A DNA stretch of 64,000 nucleotides. Origin: Thalassotalea crassostreae (GTDB taxonomy: Bacteria > Pseudomonadota > Gammaproteobacteria > Enterobacterales > Alteromonadaceae). The stretch lies in assembly GCF_001831495.1 (NCBI RefSeq), contig NZ_CP017689.1:3782001-3846000 (forward strand), written 5' to 3'. Each line of letters starts with the position of its first letter. Position 1 is the stretch's first letter. The translations under genes were made by a program, and so were the position numbers. The notes under the pieces were generated by a model. That model was not told the DNA's origin, made no database searches, and worked only from the letters and a program-made list of their open reading frames with translations. Of the stretch, positions 18,791-27,408 are shown piece after piece.

Positions 18791-19588
18791 TTATTGTTTA
18801 TTTTGTTTCACTGACAAACCTGTTTTGCGCGCTTTAATTGTATAAATCAATGGCACTTGTTGTCCTTTAGATATCATTTCAAAGCCAAGTTCTGGCACAT
18901 GTTTTAGGCCTTCAAAACAATCATATGGACTGTATGGATATTCGTTAAATAATTCAATATTTAGTCCAACAGATATAAGCGCATTAACAACCTCACTGAT
19001 TGAATGTGCCCATGTAACCACAGTTGATGTTTCACCGTCGCAGTTTTCAGTATAGGTACCTTCTTCTTCTACATCAGGATCAACTTGAGGAAAATAAGAA
19101 TAGCCACTGAGCAGATCGTTAAATGGGTGAAACTCAACCAGATGAAACTCTCCACCGATAGAAAGTGAATCTTCAATTAACTGTGCCCAGCGTGTTAAGT
19201 CTGGCAACCAACAAAGAACGCCGTAAGAGGTATAGACGATGTCAAATTGTTCACTATTGTGAGCACCAAAGTTATAGATATCATCAGCTATAAACTTCGC
19301 ATCTAAACCGAGATCCAAGTTAAGTTGTTTGGCTTGCGCTATTGCTGCTGTGGATAAATCAACGCCGGTAACCTTAGCGCCCAATCTCGCCCAAGATAGG
19401 GTATCTTGGCCAAAATGACACTGTAGATGCAAAAGACTTTTTCTATCGACATTGCCTAGCTGTTCGAGCTCAATTTTATTCAACGACGACTTGCCATTTT
19501 TGAATGCTTTCACATCATAGAATTTAGAATCGACATGAACCTTAGTGCGTTTATTCCACGCTTCTTTATTGATGTTTATGTAATCCAT
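18791..19588 (-). CDS. Class I SAM-dependent methyltransferase
   Basis: A 265-residue methyltransferase. It begins MDYININKEAWNKRTKVHV; SAM-binding motif I is LHLQCHFGQDTLSWARLGA, and motif II is GVDLSTAAIAQAKQL. Homologous proteins of this type have an unknown small-molecule substrate. The ATG at 19588 matches the usual N-terminus; a TTG 9 bases upstream is possible. It ends 22 bases upstream of the DM13 gene, so co-transcription is likely. Confidence 0.85.
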   Translation of the reverse strand: MDYININKEAWNKRTKVHVDSKFYDVKAFKNGKSSLNKIELEQLGNVDRKSLLHLQCHFGQDTLSWARLGAKVTGVDLSTAAIAQAKQLNLDLGLDAKFIADDIYNFGAHNSEQFDIVYTSYGVLCWLPDLTRWAQLIEDSLSIGGEFHLVEFHPFNDLLSGYSYFPQVDPDVEEEGTYTENCDGETSTVVTWAHSISEVVNALISVGLNIELFNEYPYSPYDCFEGLKHVPELGFEMISKGQQVPLIYTIKARKTGLSVKQNKQ

Positions 19589-19637
19589 ACTGTGCAAATG
19601 CCTTCTAGCCTTCGATAATAACCGTTAGCTTCATTGT

Positions 19638-20150
19638 TTATTGTGTAAAAGCCTTACTTTCGTCAACGACACAACTGTCGACCACGATCGGCTCATTCAC
19701 TCTGCTCGTCAACCAGCACTCGTCATAAATTGAACAATAACAAAGCTCTATATCAATCGACTTATCTGCTGTTAGATATGCTTCAATATTTTCGCCACGA
19801 TAAGAAATTGGATTGATAATATTTTGCGGTGACAGTATTTTGGTGCTTATGTGTGATTGCGAATAGTTTCCCAGTTTAGGCACTTCAGACCAGGTCTTTA
19901 TCGCTTTAGAATTATATTCGACAACGGCATATTTTATTAAAGCAGGGCCATTTCCACTGTTGGTTACGCCATATTCAAATTTGTCACCACTGAAGCTTCG
20001 ATAAATTTCAACCCTAGGCCACACTGAAGCGCGTGCATAAGAGCGATCAATGTAGGCTGAATATATTCCGACTATCGCTGTTACGATGCTAATTAATAAT
20101 GCCGAAAGTGCGACGATCATTTCCGGTTTTTGATACCAATTATTATTCAT
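19638..20150 (-). CDS. Hypothetical membrane-anchored protein, 170 aa
   Basis: One N-terminal membrane helix (IVALSALLISIVTAIVGIY) is followed by a periplasmic or cytoplasmic beta-rich domain with FEYGVTNSGNGPALIKYAVV, a pattern common in uncharacterised anchored proteins. Four Cys occur near the C-terminus (CYC, EC, SC). The function is unknown. Confidence 0.65.
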   Translation of the reverse strand: MNNNWYQKPEMIVALSALLISIVTAIVGIYSAYIDRSYARASVWPRVEIYRSFSGDKFEYGVTNSGNGPALIKYAVVEYNSKAIKTWSEVPKLGNYSQSHISTKILSPQNIINPISYRGENIEAYLTADKSIDIELCYCSIYDECWLTSRVNEPIVVDSCVVDESKAFTQ

Positions 20151-20211
20151 ATTTGACCTGTTAACTAATTATTTGCAGTCGATTAAAATAGATGTCTCAA
20201 TAAAGAATAAT

Positions 20212-20799
20212 TTACACTCTGTTATCGAACAAGGTTTTCACTTTGACTATCGTTTTTTTTCCATTAAAGAATGGCGATGGATTATTTCTTTTACCCAACA
20301 ACCCCTTAAGCATAAACCCTATGACTTTAGGCATAAAGGAAAGTGGGAACCTTGGGTGTGCATCACTGGGCATATCGCCAATGGAATACTTACCAAACGC
20401 TTTAACTGTAACAGGCCCTAACACTTCAAATTTTTCTTGTTCGTCTTTAAACTTCATCAGCTTAACTGATATACCTACAAATGGAATTGTGGCTGTGGAC
20501 AATGTATTAGCAATTGGCATATTGCAGCAGGCAGTATGCCATCGATATATGCCTTTTTCTTGCAACTGCACGCCTCCAATGAGGTCATGACCTTGAGTAA
20601 TTCTCAAGTATTGAGGATAAGTTTGAAACAGTTCAGAACCACCATGTTGATCCAAAATCATTTCTTTATTATTTAAATACGAGGCAAATTCCTGGCAATC
20701 ACAACACAAACAATGAACATGAAAAAACGAACGCTTTACGACGGTTAACTCTCCCTTTACCTTAGAGCATGCGCATTCTAATTTAACTAGTTTTGACAC
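20212..20799 (-). CDS. DUF6151 family protein (GFA-like zinc protein)
   Basis: A 195-residue protein of the DUF6151 family, related to glutathione-dependent formaldehyde-activating (GFA) folds: CACSKVKGEL and HCLCCDCQEFASYL supply the zinc ligands, and YRWHTACCNMPIANT is the second site. The activity is unknown. The start is a GTG at 20799 with AAGGA about 7 bases upstream. Another GFA-fold protein occurs at 26800. Confidence 0.85.
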   Translation of the reverse strand: MSKLVKLECACSKVKGELTVVKRSFFHVHCLCCDCQEFASYLNNKEMILDQHGGSELFQTYPQYLRITQGHDLIGGVQLQEKGIYRWHTACCNMPIANTLSTATIPFVGISVKLMKFKDEQEKFEVLGPVTVKAFGKYSIGDMPSDAHPRFPLSFMPKVIGFMLKGLLGKRNNPSPFFNGKKTIVKVKTLFDNRV

Positions 20800-20902
20800 T
20801 TTAATTCCTTAATAAAAGTTCTGGTAAGCAAAGCTTTGTCTTTCTGTAGCAATTATCCTACTCACAAAACATACCATTAGAAAGCTAATATTTCATTACT
20901 CG

Positions 20903-21865
20903 CTATTGAGTAAACCAGCGAGCAACATTGGATAGTAATCTTTGCATGCCGCTCAGTGGCTTGAGTGTGAAATCATCAAATACTATTTCAGCAGGTTCAA
21001 CCATTGTTTTTAGTCTAGTGTTAAGGATTGGTAACACGTCAGCACTTAAGTCAAGGCTCGCTTCATTAGGCTGATAAGTAGTTCCAATGGGGAAGTAAGC
21101 ATTTGAAGAATTTTGTTTTTCTATGTGCGCTCCCATGATGGCTGATACTTCATGGTTGTTGGCAAACTCGGTTAAACGGCTAATACTAGTTCGATATGCT
21201 TGCCAGTCCTTTACGTAGATATAACCGGGGTATAGCGTATCGCCAGTGATTAACCACTTACTGTGGTGATCATAAATGCTTATTGCTTCTTCTTGGTGTC
21301 CCGGAGTCGGAATTACGGTGATTTCTCTTGTTCCAAGGTCAATTGTTTTTTCTCCATTAGGCCATTCTTGGAAGCCCCAAAACGATTTAACATTGGTCGC
21401 AGATGTGTCAATTATTTCGACGTTATCATGGCCTTCAAAATACACATCCCCTTCATAATGATCGCTGTGGCTATGTGAATGAACGACAAGTATTGATTTC
21501 ATTGCTAATTGGCCTTTGCCAATTACCCGCTCTATTTGAGCGTATAATGAATACTCTGGCTTTCCGCTTAACGCGCCCGTATCGACGACTAATATTTTCT
21601 TTTCTCCAATCAAAACATAACTAAAAGGCGCCTCAAAAGTAGCACATTTATTTTGTCGAATAATAAAGCTGGTCGCATCATGCTGATAAACATCATATAA
21701 AGGGTCTTGATTGGTATCGCAATTCTTCGAACCATGGATCCACTCAGTTTTTGTAATAACTGAATTGCGTTCACCTGTTAACTCGGTTGATTGTGCATTG
21801 ACCGTTACATGGCTACTGCATGAGAGAACAAGAAAAAGAGAAATGGCGAGGGTAAAAAATTTCAT
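20903..21865 (-). CDS. MBL-fold hydrolase, probable lipoprotein
   Basis: A 320-residue metallo-beta-lactamase-fold hydrolase. The metal motif is HSHSHSDHYEGD, followed by PTPGHQEEAI and ITGDTLYPGYIY. The N-terminal signal ends at LVLSC, a plausible lipobox, so it may be lipid-anchored in the periplasm. It is not the beta-lactamase subclass B1 type found at 36624: the C221-type GGCF is missing. The DUF1287 gene is 11 bases upstream, indicating an operon. Confidence 0.85.
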   Translation of the reverse strand: MKFFTLAISLFLVLSCSSHVTVNAQSTELTGERNSVITKTEWIHGSKNCDTNQDPLYDVYQHDATSFIIRQNKCATFEAPFSYVLIGEKKILVVDTGALSGKPEYSLYAQIERVIGKGQLAMKSILVVHSHSHSDHYEGDVYFEGHDNVEIIDTSATNVKSFWGFQEWPNGEKTIDLGTREITVIPTPGHQEEAISIYDHHSKWLITGDTLYPGYIYVKDWQAYRTSISRLTEFANNHEVSAIMGAHIEKQNSSNAYFPIGTTYQPNEASLDLSADVLPILNTRLKTMVEPAEIVFDDFTLKPLSGMQRLLSNVARWFTQ

Positions 21866-21876
21866 ATACTATCCGT

Positions 21877-22485
21877 TTAACCTTTGTTAATTGCTTTTTT
21901 ATATTTCATTGGTACAAACCGATAATGTCCGGTAATTTTATAATCAAAAATCATATCTTCCAGCATAGGACCTGAGCCAATATTATGTACAATTAAGGGA
22001 TTGCCAGTTAGCGCACTCTTTTTGCCAGTGACCATACCTATATGAGGCAAGTTTCCAGGCAGCATCCAAGTGATAATATCACCTACTTTATAATCAGATT
22101 TATTTTGACTAATCACTAACTCTTCACCATGTCTCTTAAAAAACACTTGCAGATTAGGTACGCGGCGGTGATCGATATTTTTGTCAGTAGAGTTCAATCC
22201 CCAAATTCTATTTGATGGGTATAAGCTAAAGTTTTTAGCCATATCTTCATGAACTAGTTTTTGTAAATCGGTGCCAATCGTACGATAAGCTCTAATTACA
22301 ACATCAGTGCATACGCCAATATTTTCAGGCACATCGCCATTGGGGTATGAAATAGAAATATAAGCGCCATTATAAGTCAAATCATGGGTTGTTCTTTCAA
22401 TTAGGCTAGCTGAAATATCCTTGTCAAAATTAGTAGCACTTGCTGCAAACACGCAAAAATAAAATATTAATATTAGGTTACGCAC
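21877..22485 (-). CDS. DUF1287 domain protein
   Basis: A 202-residue secreted protein (N-terminal hydrophobic LILIFYFCVFAASA) with a DUF1287 domain: NIGVCTDVVIRAYR holds the Cys expected as nucleophile and HIGMVTGKKS holds the His, consistent with an NlpC/P60-like fold. The family may act on cell-wall peptides (inference). The start is a GTG at 22485 with AAGGA upstream. It is the first gene of a pair with the MBL-fold hydrolase. Confidence 0.85.
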   Translation of the reverse strand: MRNLILIFYFCVFAASATNFDKDISASLIERTTHDLTYNGAYISISYPNGDVPENIGVCTDVVIRAYRTIGTDLQKLVHEDMAKNFSLYPSNRIWGLNSTDKNIDHRRVPNLQVFFKRHGEELVISQNKSDYKVGDIITWMLPGNLPHIGMVTGKKSALTGNPLIVHNIGSGPMLEDMIFDYKITGHYRFVPMKYKKAINKG

Positions 22486-22609
22486 TGGCTATCCTTAGAA
22501 AATAATACTTTTAGAAAGGTAAATGAAAGTTACCAGTTTGTTAGTGTTTTTACAGAGTTATAAACGTTGTTATCTGTAATATTTAAACCACAATACAAAC
22601 GGCATCGAA

Positions 22610-22975
22610 TTAATTATCTGATTTATTTAATAAAACTAAGCTTAACCCGATTAAAGGTATATTAGTAGTTACCGGATTAAAAGCCTCAATTAATAGTTGT
22701 GGCTGAAGAATAGCGACAAAAAGCAATAACCCTGATAAGGCTGCAATATTTAATAGAACAATACTTCGACTTTTGTAAAAAATGAGAAAGATAATGCCAA
22801 AAATAACCTCACCGATGCCTGCAGTCTTGGTAATCATGTATGAGATTTGCTCTGAAAAACCGAGGCTTGCTGTTAATGCTTTTTCAAGAGGTGCAACATG
22901 AACTAATTTAGGGAAAATACCATGATAGAGCCAGCTAACTCCGATTATATACCTTGCGACTTGGGTTAACGACAC
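22610..22975 (-). CDS. DoxX-like membrane protein
   Basis: A 121-residue protein with four membrane helices: YIIGVSWLYHGIFPKLV and a second block TKTAGIGEVIFGIIFL resemble the DoxX-like family. The role is unknown. A GTG at 22975 is preferred because AAGG is 9 bases away; a TTG 6 bases upstream is too close to it. Confidence 0.75.
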   Translation of the reverse strand: MSLTQVARYIIGVSWLYHGIFPKLVHVAPLEKALTASLGFSEQISYMITKTAGIGEVIFGIIFLIFYKSRSIVLLNIAALSGLLLFVAILQPQLLIEAFNPVTTNIPLIGLSLVLLNKSDN

Positions 22976-23089
22976 GCTCAATTTCCTTATTAAGTATCTT
23001 CTATTTCAGTTAAAGTAATTTTCATAATTTCTGTTGAATGAAGAATATGCCTAAGTTTTAATACCAAGCTTATAATTCTAGTTTAGCAC

Positions 23090-23992
23090 CTAGAAACTCG
23101 GCCTTAGATCTTCAATCACTTGTGTACTCACCCAATAAAGGTTTGATAAACCACCTTCTTCATTGTAGCGACTAAAAAACAAATACTTACCATCAGGAGT
23201 GACGCTAGGAACTGTTTCTCCAAATTTTGAATTTACTGCTTCGCCAAGGTTTATTGGTTTTGACCAAGTACCATCTTGGTTCTTAAAGTACACATAAATG
23301 TCTTTATCTTTTCTATTTTTGTCTTCTTGGTTGCGAGCATCGACCAATAAGTAATCTTGAGATGGCGATATAAATCCGTGAACACCAAATTCAATACCAA
23401 CTTCCTCTACTTGCGGATATTTACCATTTTTGAATGCCGCAAAGTATGTCTTAGATTTAAAGATATCGGTATAGAAAAGATCACCATTTTTGGCAAGTAC
23501 AGCATTAAATACTTCTTCTTCGTTAATTGGCGAGTCTAGTTTTCTTGCTTCACCCCAGCCATTATTAACACGCTGAGCAACCCAAATTTTAGTATCGGTA
23601 AAATCAGGGTTATAGGCGGTAAAATATAACTCTTTACCATCAAGACTTAAAAAAGGTTCCATTTCCCCTGCTTTTCTACCTTTGGTAAAATTCGCTTTTT
23701 GAATCGGTTGCCATTTATTAGCTTTGAGTTTTGAAAAGTAGATATTCGCGGTTTCGCCTTCTTGCTGAACTGAAAAATACATTTCATTTAAAGCAGGCGA
23801 AAAGCTGATGCCGTATTCGTATCTACCATTAATTGAAACAATATCTTTTGCAAAAATTTCAGCCGTTAAGCCAGGTTCCTGTTGACCAAAGTAATCTCCT
23901 TGTAAGATCGGAAACTCATCTCCACTATAGCTTTTTGCTGTAAACATCAGAGTAGAAAACAGCATACTAAACGCAATCAAGTTGAACTTCAT
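23090..23992 (-). CDS. Secreted PD40 (TolB-like) beta-propeller protein
   Basis: A 300-residue exported protein with a signal peptide and WD40-like PD40 repeats: EPFLSLDGKELYFTA, GFISPSQDYLLVDAR and PSVTPDGKYLFFSR mark three blades. These proteins bind peptides, sugars or partner proteins at the cell envelope. AAAGG lies about 7 bases before the ATG. It is monocistronic. Confidence 0.83.
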   Translation of the reverse strand: MKFNLIAFSMLFSTLMFTAKSYSGDEFPILQGDYFGQQEPGLTAEIFAKDIVSINGRYEYGISFSPALNEMYFSVQQEGETANIYFSKLKANKWQPIQKANFTKGRKAGEMEPFLSLDGKELYFTAYNPDFTDTKIWVAQRVNNGWGEARKLDSPINEEEVFNAVLAKNGDLFYTDIFKSKTYFAAFKNGKYPQVEEVGIEFGVHGFISPSQDYLLVDARNQEDKNRKDKDIYVYFKNQDGTWSKPINLGEAVNSKFGETVPSVTPDGKYLFFSRYNEEGGLSNLYWVSTQVIEDLRPSF

Positions 23993-24066
23993 TATTTACC
24001 TTTTTCGTAACTTTGAAATCATTGAGTTAGTTAATTAATCTAACATAGATAAAGTGTTAATAAAGC

Positions 24067-24489
24067 TTATGATATTTCTTGCACCATATATAAGAATCTT
24101 TCATCCTCACTAGACACTAAGAACCCTTCTCTAATATAAAGATGCTGTGCAGGACTGATTTTAAAAACCCGCAACCTTAGGTTCGTTGCGTCTAAATTTC
24201 GTGCCAGTTGCATTGATTGCGACAGTGCTTTGGCGCCTAATCCTTGATTTTGAAATGGCTCTGCTATTTGAAGGTCTCTTAAATAGCAACCTTGATCATC
24301 AAACGATAACCGTATCGCACCGATAAGCTCATCATTGTATAGAATATCCCAATTATCTAGCCCTTGAATTTGCTCCAAAATTTTAGGTTGTTCCCAATCT
24401 ACTGAGTAATGCTCATAATAAGAGCGCATATTCTGATAGGTAATTTCTGCTGATTTGGATAAATCATCAGTTGGTCGATATGAGATCAA
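24067..24489 (-). CDS. GNAT family acetyltransferase
   Basis: A 140-residue N-acetyltransferase. The acetyl-CoA loop is LQIAEPFQNQGLGAKALSQS. The substrate is unknown. The TTG start at 24489 has an almost perfect AAGGAGG 6 bases upstream, which fixes it. It marks the left side of the region where cassette-like gene ends begin. Confidence 0.87.
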   Translation of the reverse strand: MISYRPTDDLSKSAEITYQNMRSYYEHYSVDWEQPKILEQIQGLDNWDILYNDELIGAIRLSFDDQGCYLRDLQIAEPFQNQGLGAKALSQSMQLARNLDATNLRLRVFKISPAQHLYIREGFLVSSEDERFLYMVQEIS

Positions 24490-24567
24490 AATTATCCTCC
24501 TTGTGCATGGTATATCGGCTTAAATAGCTTAATTCAAAAAATATAATTATGAATCAACTGTTTTGTT

Positions 24568-24590
24568 CGCTAACTTAGTGGCTTGTTATG
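24568..24590. repeat. Probable attC remnant (centre deleted)
   Basis: CGCTAACTTA is joined to GTGGCTTGTTATG, which looks like the two outer ends of an attC (CTAAC...CTTGTTA) with the centre lost. The stop codon of the gene on its right lies in the GTTA core, as in the intact cassettes further right. Confidence 0.4.
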
Positions 24591-25023
24591 TATACTGACG
24601 TGTTAAAAATAAACATATTACGATAATTGATATGTTAATCAATGCTCGAACAAACCAAGGATTTCTATGGTATGAAATGCCAAATTTCTTTGTCGCAATA
24701 ACGACCAAACTCAGCATTACAAACCATGGTGTAAATAAAAATGTTAATTTCCACTTTACTAACGTTATCGCCAGATCATGCAAAGCCCCACTCACAGCAA
24801 ACGTCAAAATAATGGCTAACGATACAGGAAAGTAACGACTCATTGGTTTCATTACGTTGCGAGAAAGATAGTAACCCCATACAGGGTTCCAAAATTGCCA
24901 GAATAAATAAAACGAACCCGCTCCTAACGATCGTTGAAGCATATTGGTCATTGAACCCGAATCGCCAAGAGCGACACCATTTCGTTTTTTTACATACTCT
25001 GATAACGTAATTGTTCTATGCAT
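24586..25023 (-). CDS. Polytopic membrane protein, MBOAT-like fragment or family
   Basis: A 145-residue protein with about three to four membrane helices. The block FWNPVWGYYLSRNVMKP and the His in VSGALHDLAI recall the C-terminal part of membrane-bound O-acyltransferases, but the protein is much shorter than the usual ~400 residues. The stop codon falls inside a CTTGTTA sequence as in integron cassettes. GAGG precedes the ATG. Confidence 0.6.
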   Translation of the reverse strand: MHRTITLSEYVKKRNGVALGDSGSMTNMLQRSLGAGSFYLFWQFWNPVWGYYLSRNVMKPMSRYFPVSLAIILTFAVSGALHDLAITLVKWKLTFLFTPWFVMLSLVVIATKKFGISYHRNPWFVRALINISIIVICLFLTRQYT

Positions 25024-25042
25024 GCGTACCTCGAATTCTTTG

Positions 25043-25150
25043 TTAAAACTCTACCCACGTATTTATGTACTGTGCCAACTTGCGCGGTTTTTCAAGTGAC
25101 AACATGTGACCAGAACCTGGTGTCTAGATGAGTAAATCCTTGATAGTTAA
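25043..25150 (-). pseudogene. Alpha/beta hydrolase C-terminal remnant
   Basis: A reading frame on the minus strand encodes KDLLI, a TAG stop, then TPGSGHMLSLEKPRKLAQYI and NTWVEF before the natural TAA. PGSGHM...EKP is the usual end of an alpha/beta hydrolase with its catalytic His. Nothing of the N-terminal 200 residues is present. The stop again lies in TTTGTTA, so this may be a cassette relic. Confidence 0.5.
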
Positions 25151-25178
25151 AATAGTTAGGACTAAAACTAATTAATTT

Positions 25179-25667
25179 TTAGGGCAAAACTTCTGAGGTT
25201 AAGTTTAAATACATAAACTGACTATTTGGATCTTCAATATAATCAGCAAAAGGTTGGCAATACTTAAAGCCGTATTTTTTATATAGCTCTCGTGCAGGTT
25301 TAAAATAATCCATTGAACCTGTCTCTAAACTTAGCCTTTGAAAACCGTTTAATTGAGCATCGTTAATTAGATGATTTAGTAATTTTGAAGCGACACCTTT
25401 GCCTCTATAATTTGCAGCCGTTCTCATCGACTTAATTTCTGCATGGCTATCGCTAAGCCTTTGATAGGCCGCGCACCCCGCTATGCTTTCACCATCCCAA
25501 ATAGTCCAAAACTTCACTTGGGACGCTTTTAAGCTCGTTAAGTCTAAAGCATGTTTGCTTTCGGGCGGTGACGTTGCCTGCATATCTGCGAGGTGCTCTT
25601 CAAGAAGTGCTATAACTTGCCCTCCCGATAAGTCATCTAACTTTATTTTAAACACGATTTTATCCAT
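25179..25667 (-). CDS. GNAT family acetyltransferase
   Basis: A 162-residue N-acetyltransferase with a clear acetyl-CoA loop IKSMRTAANYRGKGVASKLL and the C-terminal YKKYGFKYCQPFADY. It resembles PhnO/ElaA-like small-molecule acetyltransferases; the substrate is unknown. It is unrelated in detail to the GNAT at 24067. Confidence 0.87.
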   Translation of the reverse strand: MDKIVFKIKLDDLSGGQVIALLEEHLADMQATSPPESKHALDLTSLKASQVKFWTIWDGESIAGCAAYQRLSDSHAEIKSMRTAANYRGKGVASKLLNHLINDAQLNGFQRLSLETGSMDYFKPARELYKKYGFKYCQPFADYIEDPNSQFMYLNLTSEVLP

Positions 25668-25670
25668 TTA

Positions 25671-25691
25671 TATCAACGCCTGCATTAGCTA
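25671..25691. repeat. Possible attC remnant
   Basis: TATCAACGCCTGCATTAGCTA joins an AACGCC end, as seen at the left of each attC, with a TTAGCTA end next to the stop codon on the right. It is too short to fold as an attC; I read it as a relic. Confidence 0.3.
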
Positions 25692-26282
25692 CTTTTCGAT
25701 TTTATGCTCAATCAATTCTTCTACATACACATAGCTATCTTGTGACTGAGTAAGCTTAATAAAGGTTTTTAATGTCGGGGCATATAGATAAATATCTTCT
25801 GAATCAGCGCGATAACCTCTTGAGTTGCTTATCGTGCCTTTATATCGAATGGTGTAAGCCATGAATGTACCAGCCTCTACAGTTTCTTGTTGGTACGATA
25901 AAACTTCAGCATCTTGTATAGTGGCTCCGGTTGTACCGTCTTCGCTCGTCCACCTCTCCTCAAACTTCCACTTTTTTCCTGCCTGCAATGGCCAATGATA
26001 CCGAGGTGTATCGCTTTTCTCTGGTTTGACAATATGTTTCAGCGGGATCATGCCATGCTGAGTTTTCATACTGACAACACCATTGTCATCGACTATTGTT
26101 TTTGTGTCTGTACCTTCAGCACGCACCTCTCCTGAAGATGTCGCACCTTTGTATTTCCACACCCAGGTTTCACCAATCTTATAATCGTTTAATGATGGCG
26201 GTTGCGAACCATCAAGCTCCTTCGCACTGATAGCAACGTTAATCACTAGTAGCGCGAAAAATAGTAGCCCCTGTTTTTTCAT
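25689..26282 (-). CDS. Secreted hypothetical protein, 197 aa
   Basis: A protein with a signal peptide (MKKQGLLFFALLVINVAISA) and a beta-rich mature part beginning ELDGSQPPSLNDYKIGETWVWKYKG, a pattern seen in uncharacterised secreted proteins. I chose the ATG at 26282, preceded by AGGA; a longer in-frame reading has no signal peptide and would run over the attC-like remnant. The function is unknown. Confidence 0.65.
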   Translation of the reverse strand: MKKQGLLFFALLVINVAISAKELDGSQPPSLNDYKIGETWVWKYKGATSSGEVRAEGTDTKTIVDDNGVVSMKTQHGMIPLKHIVKPEKSDTPRYHWPLQAGKKWKFEERWTSEDGTTGATIQDAEVLSYQQETVEAGTFMAYTIRYKGTISNSRGYRADSEDIYLYAPTLKTFIKLTQSQDSYVYVEELIEHKIEK

Positions 26283-26285
26283 TTT

Positions 26286-26340
26286 AAAACGTCCTATTTT
26301 AAGGTGATGTATTAGGCTAAATTGTTGCCTTGCAATACGA
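26286..26340. repeat. Degenerate attC (left half)
   Basis: The gap between two minus-strand genes reads AACGTCCTATTTTAAGGTG then ATGTATTAGGCTAAATTGT, which aligns with the left half of the attC at 31198 (AACGCCCTGTTAAGGTGCTG, then TTTGGCTAAAATGT). The right half is replaced by TTGCCTTGCAATAC, which only resembles the usual GCCTTGTTA end. Confidence 0.5.
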
Positions 26341-26346
26341 TAAATT

Positions 26347-26733
26347 TTACTCAACCACAGCCATACCTGGTGGATAATATGTAATTTCGAAACGAATGCC
26401 ATCGGCGTCTTTCATAAAAAGCGCTTTAACACCATCAAAGTTTTGTATTTCAGGTACATCAAAACCACTTGCTTTCATCTTGGTTTGTAAATCAATTACA
26501 AACTCTGCAGAAGGTGCGGAAAAGCCGATATGATTCATTCCTGCACCATACCTATCATACTCTCTAGAACCTTCTTTAGCCTGATTAAATTGAAGAAAAA
26601 AACCGTTATTATCGGTCCACACAAAATCACGCAATTGAGTAAAGCCAATAAGTTCTAATAGCTTTGTATAATACGGCATACTGCCGGTTAATGATTTAAC
26701 CAAAATAGTAACGTGATCGACTTTCAGTGACAT
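26347..26733 (-). CDS. VOC family (glyoxalase-like) protein
   Basis: A 128-residue vicinal-oxygen-chelate fold protein: VDHVTILVKSLTGSMPYYTK is the first module and MNHIGFSAPSAEFV the second, with His and Glu residues (DHV, NHI, FEITYYPP) placed for metal binding. The substrate is unknown. TTGGAG precedes the ATG. Confidence 0.87.
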   Translation of the reverse strand: MSLKVDHVTILVKSLTGSMPYYTKLLELIGFTQLRDFVWTDNNGFFLQFNQAKEGSREYDRYGAGMNHIGFSAPSAEFVIDLQTKMKASGFDVPEIQNFDGVKALFMKDADGIRFEITYYPPGMAVVE

Positions 26734-26752
26734 GTTTTCTCCAATGTAATTT

Positions 26753-26800
26753 GATGTCTCTTATAGAGGCTAACAATAGTTAGCTAAAGTATTAATAAGC
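26753..26800. repeat. Degenerate attC (left half)
   Basis: The sequence GTCTCTTATAGAGGC followed by TAACAATAGTTAGCTAAAGTA matches the left half of the intact attC at 36531 (GCCTCACTAAGAGGC, AAATAATAGTTGGTTAAAATA) at 26 of 36 positions. The right half is gone and the next gene's stop codon follows directly. Confidence 0.55.
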
Positions 26801-27207
26801 TATTTACGGCTCGGCTCAAATGCATCATACCTAGGCAACTGAGCATCTAGTTCTTCCCAGTTTGCCTTTGACGAAACAAAGTTATGAGAAATGGGCCTTT
26901 CTGTTATTTCTGAATCTAAAATGCCTAACCTTATCCTAAAACGAGCCGGATCTTGGTCATTAGAGCTGTAAACAGGTGACCCACAATTAGTGCAAAAATG
27001 TCTATTCCGGCCAGGTTTAAAAGAGAAGGTAGTTATTTTTTCTTTACCCGCTATGATCTCAAACTCTGCCGAATTTATGAATCCATTTGTCGCGAATGCT
27101 GTGCCACTATTTTTTCGACATAAAGAGCAATGACAGTGAATAATATCGCTGATTTCACCGTTAATTTTGACTTGAACGTCACCACATAAACACTTCCCAA
27201 GGTACAT
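26800..27207 (-). CDS. GFA family protein (glutathione-dependent formaldehyde-activating fold)
   Basis: A 135-residue CENP-V/GFA domain protein. Zinc ligands are in GKCLCGDVQV, HCHCSLCRKNSGTAFA and HFCTNCGSPVY. The family binds zinc; activity beyond the founding enzyme is mostly unknown. The ATG at 27207 lies 12-13 bases after AGGAG; a TTG three codons upstream is the alternative start. Confidence 0.87.
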   Translation of the reverse strand: MYLGKCLCGDVQVKINGEISDIIHCHCSLCRKNSGTAFATNGFINSAEFEIIAGKEKITTFSFKPGRNRHFCTNCGSPVYSSNDQDPARFRIRLGILDSEITERPISHNFVSSKANWEELDAQLPRYDAFEPSRK

Positions 27208-27408
27208 TATTTGCAATTACTCCTGATTTATAACGTTCTAAAATAAGTCAACCAAATCAAACCTAAGTAAGGCTCATATGGCAGCGCCTTTACATGGCCT
27301 GTTAAATATATGTCTTTCCTTTCTAAGCTAATCACTATAACCTGTATGCTTTCGTTTTGTCATTTATCTTTGATAGTTGGCTGAGCGCTCAATCATTGAG
27401 GCGGCCAC

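Noticed and set aside
20903..21865. Second beta-lactamase
   Set aside because: It is an MBL-fold hydrolase but lacks the B1 cysteine motif and the B1 layout; there is no basis for calling it a beta-lactamase.
27228..27306. Possible attC before the methyltransferase gene (ATAACGTTC ... GGCCTGTTAAATA)
   Set aside because: The ends look right, but the adjoining gene is on the opposite strand and inner arms do not pair well; too weak to list as a feature.
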